From: Bacteroides sp.
GTDB taxonomy: Bacteria; Bacteroidota; Bacteroidia; Bacteroidales; Muribaculaceae
Direction of reading: 5' to 3'
Length of the DNA stretch: 10,443 bases
Assembly: GCA_014801605.1 (NCBI GenBank)
Contig: JAAVDU010000014.1
Coordinates: forward strand, 18,501-28,943
This document shows positions 6,038 to 10,443 of this stretch, piece by piece. The notes beneath the pieces were generated by a model that was not told where the DNA came from, searched no databases, and saw nothing but the letters and a program-made list of their open reading frames with translations. The translations under genes and the position numbers were made by a program. Numbering within the stretch: position 1 is the first letter of the stretch; each line of letters begins with the position of its first letter.

Positions 6038-6976
6038 TTAGTGATTGGCGGATGTTTCAGACGTCTCCGAATTGTTCAGACGTCTCCGGATGATTCCGAC
6101 GTTTTCGAAGATTATGGTGTAGGAGGCATTGAAGGTTTCGGAGGGGGAGAGGGTATTTACATGCTCGCGGTCGGCGAACTCTCCGGTGAAGCCTACACGG
6201 TCGCAACGTCCCCACCAAGGTTCGATACAGATGAAGGGGCAGTCCGGCGCGGCCGACCATAAACCTACAAGAGGTGCGTCAAACAGAACTGAAATATAAG
6301 GTGTGCGCTCTTTAGTGAGAAGGGAGACACGACGTACCTGTCGCCCGGCAAGAATGATTGTGTTTATATCAAAAGTAGAGGAGGTGACGGGGAGCATACC
6401 ATCTTCATCTCTCTCGATTCTCAAAGTCTCGGAGCCAATACACCCTTTCTCCGACAGGAGTTCTGAGGTGAGTTCCTTACCGTCAAACAGTAGATAAGCA
6501 TGGACAGGATCGGATGCATTGAAGTCGGGATACATAAATGCCGGATGGGCTCCAATCTGGAAATGCATCGTTCTATCGTCGAGATTGGTGACTCTCCACA
6601 TGACCTCCACACGTTCGCCTGTAAGACGATAACCGATTTCAAGACGGAAGCGACGAGGATATAATTTCAGACTTTCTTCATCAGCTTCAAGACGGAACCA
6701 CAGTTCATCGTCGCTATCGGTCTCCAGCGGTAGAAATTCCCGATCGCGGGCAAAGCCATGTTGGCCGAGTTCATACTCTTTCCCATCCATGCGGTAGCGG
6801 CCCTCCCATACAGATCCGACTATAGGGAAGAGCACCGGTGAGCGGCGTCCCCAGAATCGGCTGTCTCCATTCCACATATATTCATGACCGGTGCGCAGAT
6901 CCGTGATGCTCTGAATTTCGGCACCATGAGTATCTACTGTTACTTTCAGCAGATTATTGCTAAGATAGTGTTTCAT
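6038..6976 (-). CDS. Aldose 1-epimerase (galactose mutarotase)-like protein
   Basis: This is predicted to be a cytoplasmic enzyme that interconverts alpha and beta anomers of an aldose or sugar phosphate. The 312-residue protein belongs to the GalM/LacX superfamily. It has the substrate-site motifs FPIVGSVWEG (50-59), GQHGFARD (71-78, His73), GAHPAF (142-147, His144) and CIEPWWGRCDR (250-260, catalytic-base Glu252). No signal peptide is present. It looks like the LacX-type subgroup rather than classical GalM; the sugar cannot be told. An upstream in-frame ATG at 7057 would add 27 residues covering the promoter box, so I chose 6976, where the family N-terminus begins. The family fold ends near residue 290. 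The last ~20 residues are basic then Ser/Thr-rich, and are encoded by a 19-bp tandem array, so they look like a recent extension. Confidence 0.88.
   Translation of the reverse strand: MKHYLSNNLLKVTVDTHGAEIQSITDLRTGHEYMWNGDSRFWGRRSPVLFPIVGSVWEGRYRMDGKEYELGQHGFARDREFLPLETDSDDELWFRLEADEESLKLYPRRFRLEIGYRLTGERVEVMWRVTNLDDRTMHFQIGAHPAFMYPDFNASDPVHAYLLFDGKELTSELLSEKGCIGSETLRIERDEDGMLPVTSSTFDINTIILAGRQVRRVSLLTKERTPYISVLFDAPLVGLWSAAPDCPFICIEPWWGRCDRVGFTGEFADREHVNTLSPSETFNASYTIIFENVGIIRRRLNNSETSETSANH
6056..6112. repeat. 19-bp tandem array B (3 copies) inside the mutarotase 3' end
   Basis: Units lie at 6056-6074, 6075-6093 and 6094-6112. The first two share TTCAGACGTCTCCG exactly, and the third is TTCCGACGTTTTCG. 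Each includes a GACGTC-type palindrome or its variant. Because 19 is not a multiple of 3, the three copies are read in different frames by the mutarotase gene and encode roughly residues 289-307. Confidence 0.85.
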
Positions 6977-7002
6977 AATCGAAGTGTTTTTGAAGTTATA
7001 TT

Positions 7003-7010
7003 CAAAGTTA
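7003..7010 (-). promoter_or_regulatory. -7 box of the mutarotase promoter
   Basis: On the minus strand this reads TAACTTTG, a perfect TAnnTTTG match identical to the ndk box. It lies 27 bases upstream of the chosen start codon at 6976, which implies a leader of about 20 bases and supports this start over the longer one. No clear -33 element is seen. Confidence 0.6.
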
Positions 7011-7124
7011 CAAATAGTTTTTGAGATTATAAGGATGTATGCAGGATTTAGTTTCAAATGAAGGTAGATGATTTAGAAATTCTTCACGTCTGCATTAGAG
7101 ATGGCTTGAGTGTAATGCTGATGT

Positions 7125-7144
7125 GGACGCGAAGAATCGCGTCC
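7125..7144. repeat. Short perfect hairpin, REP-like
   Basis: GGACGCGA (7125-7132) and TCGCGTCC (7137-7144) form a perfect 8-bp GC-rich stem with a 4-base AGAA loop, followed by CTACAA. No T-run flanks it. It stands alone between the mutarotase promoter and the tRNA promoter. I recall similar GTAGGGACGCGATT-type hairpins between genes in gut Bacteroidales, which would make it a dispersed repeat. That recollection is unverified. Confidence 0.6.
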
Positions 7145-7237
7145 CTACAAGTTGTTGGTCTATAGTCTTATGATTGATTAAATGGTTGCCGGGGAATAGT
7201 GTTGGTATAAATTAATGTGAAAAAAAGTGATGAAAAA

Positions 7238-7269
7238 TTTGGTGGATTCAAAGGAATTGTCTAATTTTG
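7238..7269 (+). promoter_or_regulatory. Strong Bacteroidota promoter for tRNA-Cys
   Basis: TTTG at 7238-7241 (-33) and TAATTTTG at 7262-7269 (-7) are separated by 20 bases, matching the Bacteroidota consensus TTTG / TAnnTTTG well. Transcription would start near 7275, giving a leader of about 45 bases that RNase P would remove. Confidence 0.85.
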
Positions 7270-7321
7270 CACTCGCAAAGGGGAAAGAGATACTTCTCCG
7301 AAGCAAAATAATGAATTATAA

Positions 7322-7392
7322 GGTGCCATGTCCGAGTGGTTAGGTACCGGTCTGCAAAACCGTTCACACCAGTTCGAATCTGGTTGGCACCT
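7322..7392 (+). tRNA. tRNA-Cys (GCA)
   Basis: The cloverleaf can be traced by hand. The acceptor stem is GGTGCCA / TGGCACC (7322-7328 with 7385-7391) with discriminator U73 at 7392, as expected for cysteine. The anticodon loop CTGCAAA (7352-7358) holds GCA at 7354-7356 after U33. The T arm is ACCAG-TTCGAAT-CTGGT (7368-7384). The anticodon stem CCGGT / ACCGT has four pairs and a C-U mismatch at the outer position (7347/7363). The D arm has the usual GGTTA. The CCA end is not encoded, as is common in this phylum. Confidence 0.95.
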
Positions 7393-7397
7393 CAAAG

Positions 7398-7432
7398 TAG
7401 GCAAGGAATCATATAGATTTCTTGCCTATTTT
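7398..7432 (+). terminator. Terminator of the tRNA-Cys transcript
   Basis: A 13-bp stem pairs TAGGCAAGGAATC (7398-7410) with GATTTCTTGCCTA (7416-7428), with one G-U pair and a 5-base ATATA loop, followed by TTTT. It begins 6 bases after the tRNA end and is a good intrinsic terminator. Confidence 0.88.
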
Positions 7433-7509
7433 AGTTTGATATCAAAATCAGTTTGATATTTTTAATTCCATATTGCAAATCGGATGGGTGTTGATGCGAT
7501 ATTGATGGT

Positions 7510-7604
7510 TTAGGTTTATTATTAGGGGTCAAGTTGATCATGAGGTGTCAAGTTGATCATGAGGTGTCAAGTTGATTTTGACGGGTTAAGTTGATTATGA
7601 GGGT
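7510..7604. repeat. 19-bp tandem array C (5 copies)
   Basis: Five consecutive 19-base units run from 7510, 7529, 7548, 7567 and 7586. The second and third share TCAAGTTGATCATGAG and GTG at the end and are identical. The fourth and fifth are diverged (TCAAGTTGATTTTGA, TTAAGTTGATTATGAG), and the first matches the fifth at about 15 of 19 positions. The core contains the palindrome TGATCA. More decayed units may flank it on both sides (7491-7509, 7605-7623). The array lies in the 270-base gap between the tRNA terminator and the redox gene. Confidence 0.88.
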
Positions 7605-7666
7605 TTGGATTGGGGTTGAATTATAAAGGATGGTATTATGAGTGATAACACGATAACTATGACATA

Positions 7667-8911
7667 ATGGCAACAGTAGATAAGAACGAACAGCATGATA
7701 ATGTGACACCGATACATGGTGGTGGCAATAACCTACATGGTGGAGGCGAGAGCCTACATGATGGGGGCGAGAACCTACAGTGTAGGGGCAATCACAACAA
7801 CGGAGGGTCGTATCGGAATAAAGTCGGTTTTGTAGGTAGACTTCTGTCGTTGATTGTGTGTCTGCTGATGATGTGTGTGGCATCGCTATGTGTCAACAAG
7901 AGTCTATTTGGACAAGACTTCAGTAAGCATAGGCGCTCTGCCGTGGCCGGTCAAGCAGCTCTCGGCGCTGAAGGCAAAGGTGAAACCGAGGCAGTTGTCA
8001 CTGTTGATGGAGAAACTATAATCAATACTACCGGATTGACTAATATAATAGGTTACGGTGGGGCAGTTCCACTTGAGATACATATTGCCGACGGCAAAAT
8101 TGCCTCTGTAGAAGCATTACCAAATTCCGAAACACCTGCTTTCTTCAAGCGAGCTTCCGTAATTTGTGATAAGTGGATAGGAAAGACTCCGCAGGAGGCC
8201 GTCGCTCTGGAAGTAGATGCCGTATCAGGGGCAACCTACACATCCAATGCTATAAAAGCCAATTTTGCAGCAGGTATGGCGGCTTACGACAAATCAATGA
8301 CCATACGTGATGAACACTCTATGCCTCTCAAGATGTGGATTGCTCTGGCTGTCACTCTTGCAGCATGCATTATCCCTCTTTTTGTCAAGAATAGAATCTA
8401 TAATAATGTTCAGTTGATCGCCAATGTAGTCGTATTGGGCTTCTGGTGCGGTCAGTTCCTGGATTACACTCAGATGCTCAGGTTGCTGTCCAACGGATTC
8501 ACATGGCCGGTGGGAGTGATTGCCTTGGCTATGCTTGTCGCGGCGTTCATCTATCCTCTCTTCGGACACCCCCAGCATTATTGCAACCATATCTGTCCGT
8601 TAGGCTCGGCACAAATACTGATGGCTGAGATTTGCCATTATAAGATAAAAATGAGTGTGGGCACAATCAAGGCCCTCAACTGGTTCCGCAGGATTCTTTG
8701 GGGCTTCCTGATGCTCTGTCTTTGGGGTGATATGCTGACTGAATGGATGGATCTGGAGCTTTTCCAGGGATTCTTCATTGAGGAGGCTCCGATAGCCATC
8801 ATTATAGTTGCGGCGCTCTTTGTACTCCTCTCCACCATCATTGCCCGTCCATATTGTCGGTTTGTGTGTCCTACAGGTACTCTCTTCAAATGTGCCGAAC
8901 ATGCTGAATAG
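7667..8911 (+). CDS. FMN-binding, 4Fe-4S membrane protein (NosR/NapH-like)
   Basis: This 414-residue protein is predicted to pass electrons across the inner membrane to the periplasmic side. Residues 1-50 form a His/Gly-rich cytoplasmic tail with three 7-residue repeats (HGGGNNL, HGGGESL, HDGGENL). A signal-anchor helix spans about 53-76. The FMN_bind domain (about 105-208) carries DAVSGATYTS (184-193). Thr192 is the residue that the ApbE flavin transferase would link to FMN. Helices follow near 222-240, 248-266, 279-299, 337-355 and 374-394. Two CxxxCP motifs, CNHICPLG (306-313) and CRFVCPTG (397-404), plus Cys409, fit the Fer4_5 membrane iron-sulfur module. The classic C-terminal polyferredoxin of NapH/NosR is absent. 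It sits 76 bases before a membrane-anchored nitroreductase, its likely partner. No ApbE gene is in the window. Confidence 0.85.
   Translation: MATVDKNEQHDNVTPIHGGGNNLHGGGESLHDGGENLQCRGNHNNGGSYRNKVGFVGRLLSLIVCLLMMCVASLCVNKSLFGQDFSKHRRSAVAGQAALGAEGKGETEAVVTVDGETIINTTGLTNIIGYGGAVPLEIHIADGKIASVEALPNSETPAFFKRASVICDKWIGKTPQEAVALEVDAVSGATYTSNAIKANFAAGMAAYDKSMTIRDEHSMPLKMWIALAVTLAACIIPLFVKNRIYNNVQLIANVVVLGFWCGQFLDYTQMLRLLSNGFTWPVGVIALAMLVAAFIYPLFGHPQHYCNHICPLGSAQILMAEICHYKIKMSVGTIKALNWFRRILWGFLMLCLWGDMLTEWMDLELFQGFFIEEAPIAIIIVAALFVLLSTIIARPYCRFVCPTGTLFKCAEHAE
7715..7777 (+). repeat. Three 21-bp in-frame repeats in the redox gene 5' end
   Basis: Units start at 7715, 7736 and 7757 and share CATGGTGG-GGC-A-A-CCTA. 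A fourth, decayed unit is at 7778-7798. They encode a His/Gly/Asn heptad ahead of the first membrane helix. Because the unit is 7 codons, expansion keeps the frame. Confidence 0.85.
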
Positions 8912-8987
8912 GGATAGGATCCGTATCGTAAGAGGATGGTCTTGACAGGTATGATTGCTTGAAATTACTAATTTAAAATAGACTAAC

Positions 8988-9611
8988 ATGAAAAAATCGG
9001 GTTTTCTAAACATTCTTTTGGTTGCAGGACTATTGTTAGTGTCCTATAGACTTCTATGGTCATCGGGTAGCGACAGCAAAGAGACCGCGTCACCGACCAC
9101 ATATGAGGATATCATGACGCGCACGAGTGTGCGTGCCTATTCCGACCGTGCGGTAAGCGATGAAGCGATGGATTCTCTATTAAGGGCTGCGATGGCAGCC
9201 CCCACCGCAGGCAATAAACAGCCCTGGCGCTTTGTAGTGATTCGGGATACAGTCACGCTTAACTATATCGGAGAGAATTTCGGGAGTATGAAAATGATGC
9301 GGCAGGCTAAGGCAGCTGTAGTGGTATGCGGCGACACCACCGCCACTTTCTCCGGAGAGGGTGTGGGTTATTGGATTCAGGATGCGTCGGCTGCAACCGA
9401 AAACCTATTACTGGCCGCTCACGCCATAGGCCTCGGGGCGGTATGGTGTGGAGTGTATCCTATGACAGAGCGTGTGGAGAGTTTCTCCTCATTGTTGAAG
9501 TTGCCTAAGGAGATTCTTCCGCTCAACTGTATCGCTATCGGTTATCCGGCCGGGGAGACCGAACCTAAAGATAAATGGAAACCGGAGTATATTCACACCA
9601 ACGTCTGGTGA
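8988..9611 (+). CDS. Membrane-anchored nitroreductase family protein
   Basis: This is a flavin (FMN) oxidoreductase of the nitroreductase superfamily, with substrate unknown. The 207-residue protein begins with a membrane anchor (MKKSGFLNILLVAGLLLVSY, helix about 5-24) that lacks a lipobox Cys and a clear cleavage site, so the catalytic domain should face the periplasm. Family motifs are RTSVRAYSDR (45-54, FMN phosphate site), AAPTAGNKQPWRFVV (70-84), the dimer/FMN segment GYWIQDASAATENLLLAAHA (127-146) with GLGAVWCGVYP (148-158), LPLNCIAIGYPAGE (177-190) and the C-terminal IHTNVW. Most relatives are cytoplasmic and NAD(P)H-fed. An exported one next to a flavinylated membrane electron carrier implies electrons come from that carrier. 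It is probably cotranscribed with it, since there is a 76-base gap without a terminator, and a strong terminator follows. Confidence 0.88.
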   Translation: MKKSGFLNILLVAGLLLVSYRLLWSSGSDSKETASPTTYEDIMTRTSVRAYSDRAVSDEAMDSLLRAAMAAPTAGNKQPWRFVVIRDTVTLNYIGENFGSMKMMRQAKAAVVVCGDTTATFSGEGVGYWIQDASAATENLLLAAHAIGLGAVWCGVYPMTERVESFSSLLKLPKEILPLNCIAIGYPAGETEPKDKWKPEYIHTNVW

Positions 9612-9648
9612 GAGTAAGCGACAGGTGAGGTTTAGGAATAAAAAGTTG

Positions 9649-9680
9649 AAAACGCGATCGATTCACATCGACCGCGTTTT
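9649..9680 (+). terminator. Terminator of the redox operon
   Basis: AAAACGCG (9649-9656) pairs with CGCGTTTT (9673-9680). After one A-C mismatch the stem continues TCGA/TCGA with a 6-base TTCACA loop. It lies 38 bases past the nitroreductase stop. The A-run and T-run arms allow action on both strands. Confidence 0.82.
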
Positions 9681-9718
9681 CGCGTTATTAATAATACTTT
9701 TCAAACTAACCTAACATC

Positions 9719-9832
9719 ATGAAACAAAATCCTCGGCTGTCGTTGCTCCGAGGTTGCCTTTCGGCTTATCGGAGACGTGTAACCGACTTTCTGATATTAC
9801 AACATGGTAATATCCGGGATTGTTCATGCTAA
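9719..9832 (+). CDS. Possible 37-residue small protein, unrecognised
   Basis: An ATG at 9719 opens a 37-codon frame (MKQNPRLSLLRGCLSAYRRR and 17 more residues) ending TAA at 9830-9832. It is preceded by an A/C-rich leader and a near -7 box (TACTTTTC at 9695-9702). The peptide is basic, has three Cys, and resembles nothing I know. The same stretch folds into hairpins (CCTCGG/CCGAGG at 9731-9753, GATATTAC/GTAATATC at 9793-9814), so a small RNA or nothing at all is as likely as a protein. Confidence 0.2.
   Translation: MKQNPRLSLLRGCLSAYRRRVTDFLILQHGNIRDCSC
9731..9774 (+). other. Mutually exclusive hairpins in the convergent gap
   Basis: CCTCGG (9731-9736) can pair with CCGAGG (9748-9753), or CTCCG (9746-9750) can pair with CGGAG (9770-9774). 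The two pairings share bases, so only one can form at a time. No gene lies downstream on this strand, so a regulatory switch has no evident target. A small RNA is possible. Confidence 0.3.
9793..9814. repeat. Perfect 8-bp inverted repeat GATATTAC/GTAATATC
   Basis: Arms 9793-9800 and 9807-9814 enclose 6 bases. It lies 33 bases beyond the stop of the minus-strand HMA gene. It might help end that transcript, but no T-run follows on the minus strand. Confidence 0.45.
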
Positions 9833-9846
9833 ATTGTTAAACATTG

Positions 9847-10308
9847 TTATTTCTTATTTTTGCAACATTCAGAGGCACCATCCTTCTTGCAAGTGTCCTC
9901 TTTCTTGCATTTGTGGTCCTTTTTACAGGCCCCATCCTTGCATGCACCACCTTTACATCCACCGGCCTTGCATGCGTGTCCGGCTTTCCCTTCAGCTTTG
10001 GCTCTCACCTCTGAAACGTTTTCTTTAGTGGCGGACACCACTTTATATTGAAGTTTTGAGAAAGCCGCCTCGATATTAGCCTCATTTGTCTTCTCCGCGT
10101 CGTAAGACACAGTCACAAGCTGGTTGGCGAGGTCGGTCTTGATGTTTGTGACACCCTTCTCGAAACGAAGGTTCTTCTTGATCTTGTTCTCGCAGTTCTG
10201 ACAAGTCATCTGCGGGAAAGTAGTCACTACATACTCCCGGATATCCTTGGCCGACACGCTGAGGGTGGCCACTACAAGGAGCAGAAGGGTCAGAATTTTC
10301 TTAGTCAT
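9847..10308 (-). CDS. Secreted HMA-domain protein with Cys/Lys-rich tail
   Basis: This 153-residue protein is probably an envelope metal-binding protein, with copper the likeliest ligand. A signal peptide covers 1-20 (MTKKILTLLLLVVATLSVSA). An HMA ferredoxin-like domain covers about 24-94, with the metal motif MTCQNC (34-39) in place of MxCxxC and the usual second-half KVVSA. The tail (about 105-153) carries eight Cys, six of them spaced every 5-6 residues (113, 118, 123, 128, 134, 140) and then 148-149. Each of 113-140 is followed by Lys, with His at 111 and 132. This is metallothionein-like in composition but not a known metallothionein. HMA proteins usually act in the cytoplasm; here export and the upstream outer-membrane receptor (33 bases away, same strand) argue for a periplasmic trap or chaperone. 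Mercury or zinc cannot be excluded. Confidence 0.85.
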   Translation of the reverse strand: MTKKILTLLLLVVATLSVSAKDIREYVVTTFPQMTCQNCENKIKKNLRFEKGVTNIKTDLANQLVTVSYDAEKTNEANIEAAFSKLQYKVVSATKENVSEVRAKAEGKAGHACKAGGCKGGACKDGACKKDHKCKKEDTCKKDGASECCKNKK

Positions 10309-10341
10309 AATTTTAGTTGTTTTATGTTGTTATGTCATTGA

Positions 10342-10443
10342 TTACAGTTTTCCGAAATTGAAACGTATCCCGATATATGCCATAGCACCATGCACGGGCC
10401 CCCATATCATGGTGGAGTCAAAATTCGGGCTCCAGGGGTCGGA
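10342..10443 (-). CDS. Outer-membrane (TonB-dependent) receptor, C-terminal end only
   Basis: The frame enters from the right edge and stops at 10342. The 33 residues visible, ending AMAYIGIRFNFGKL, have the alternating pattern of a last beta-barrel strand, and DPWSPNFDSTMIWGPVHG resembles the last loop of TonB-dependent receptors in this phylum. A terminal aromatic/hydrophobic strand ending just before the stop is the usual outer-membrane insertion signal. Its position directly upstream of the HMA gene, 33 bases apart, suggests a metal uptake or sensing operon. Substrate and full domain content lie outside the window. Confidence 0.7.
   Translation of the reverse strand, partial: SDPWSPNFDSTMIWGPVHGAMAYIGIRFNFGKL

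Noticed and set aside
5942..6262. Gly-rich plus-strand frame overlapping the mutarotase 3' end
   Set aside because: Most of it is antisense to conserved mutarotase codons (the EPWWGRCD region), and it has no recognisable fold.
6976..7057. 27-residue N-terminal extension of the mutarotase from an upstream ATG
   Set aside because: It would run through the -7 box and adds residues that the family lacks.
7510..7604. Regular short repeats, CRISPR-like at first sight
   Set aside because: The units are 19 bases and directly abutting with no unique spacers, and no cas genes are in the window.
7557..7883. His-rich minus-strand frame across array C and the redox gene 5' end
   Set aside because: Its His-rich part is the reverse reading of the 21-bp repeats and its end is inside the 19-bp array; no domain is visible.

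Overview
The window looks like chromosomal DNA from a gut-type Bacteroidota, most likely order Bacteroidales and perhaps a Muribaculaceae-like lineage (the family is a guess from gene flavour). Three signs support this. Four genes are preceded by the Bacteroidota -7 promoter box TAnnTTTG: ndk, the HU operon, the mutarotase and tRNA-Cys. Start codons have A-rich leaders rather than Shine-Dalgarno sequences. The gene families are typical of the group: TraB/GumN, HU-LysM, a flavinylated FMN/4Fe-4S membrane protein and a TonB-dependent receptor. No phage, plasmid, insertion sequence or CRISPR genes are visible.

Layout. 1-637: nucleoside diphosphate kinase on the minus strand with a hairpin beyond its stop. 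638-1197: a 560-base gap with several inverted repeats and no convincing gene. 1198-2769: a YbdG-type MscS channel with a proline-rich tail, converging through a strong bidirectional terminator on a secreted TraB/GumN protein (2868-3749, minus). 3750-4136: a divergent regulatory gap. 4137-5720: a two-gene operon with a small HU-type DNA-binding protein followed by an unusual HU domain - acidic repeat - transmembrane helix - LysM protein. 5721-6037: a gap with a 19-bp tandem array. 6038-6976: an aldose-1-epimerase-like gene (minus) whose last ~20 codons run through a second 19-bp array. 7058-7666: a short hairpin repeat, a strong promoter, tRNA-Cys with its terminator, and a third 19-bp array. 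7667-9611: a membrane redox pair, consisting of a FMN-binding/4Fe-4S membrane protein and a membrane-anchored nitroreductase, closed by a terminator. 9847-10443: on the minus strand, a secreted HMA protein with a Cys/Lys-rich tail behind the C-terminal end of an outer-membrane receptor that enters from the right edge.

How the genes work together. The HU pair could link DNA to the cell wall: the second protein puts a DNA-binding fold on the cytoplasmic side and a LysM-like peptidoglycan-binding fold on the periplasmic side of one membrane helix. The 7667-9611 pair suggests electron flow from the membrane through 4Fe-4S clusters and a covalently bound FMN to a nitroreductase outside the cytoplasm. 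The receptor/HMA pair suggests handling of a soft metal, probably copper, in the envelope. The ndk, channel, TraB, mutarotase and tRNA loci look like ordinary chromosomal genes.

The most unusual non-genic feature is three separate short tandem arrays with different sequences but the same 19-bp period, all within 1.8 kb (5880-7604). A fourth, looser pair of 20-bp spaced repeats overlaps the HU operon promoter.
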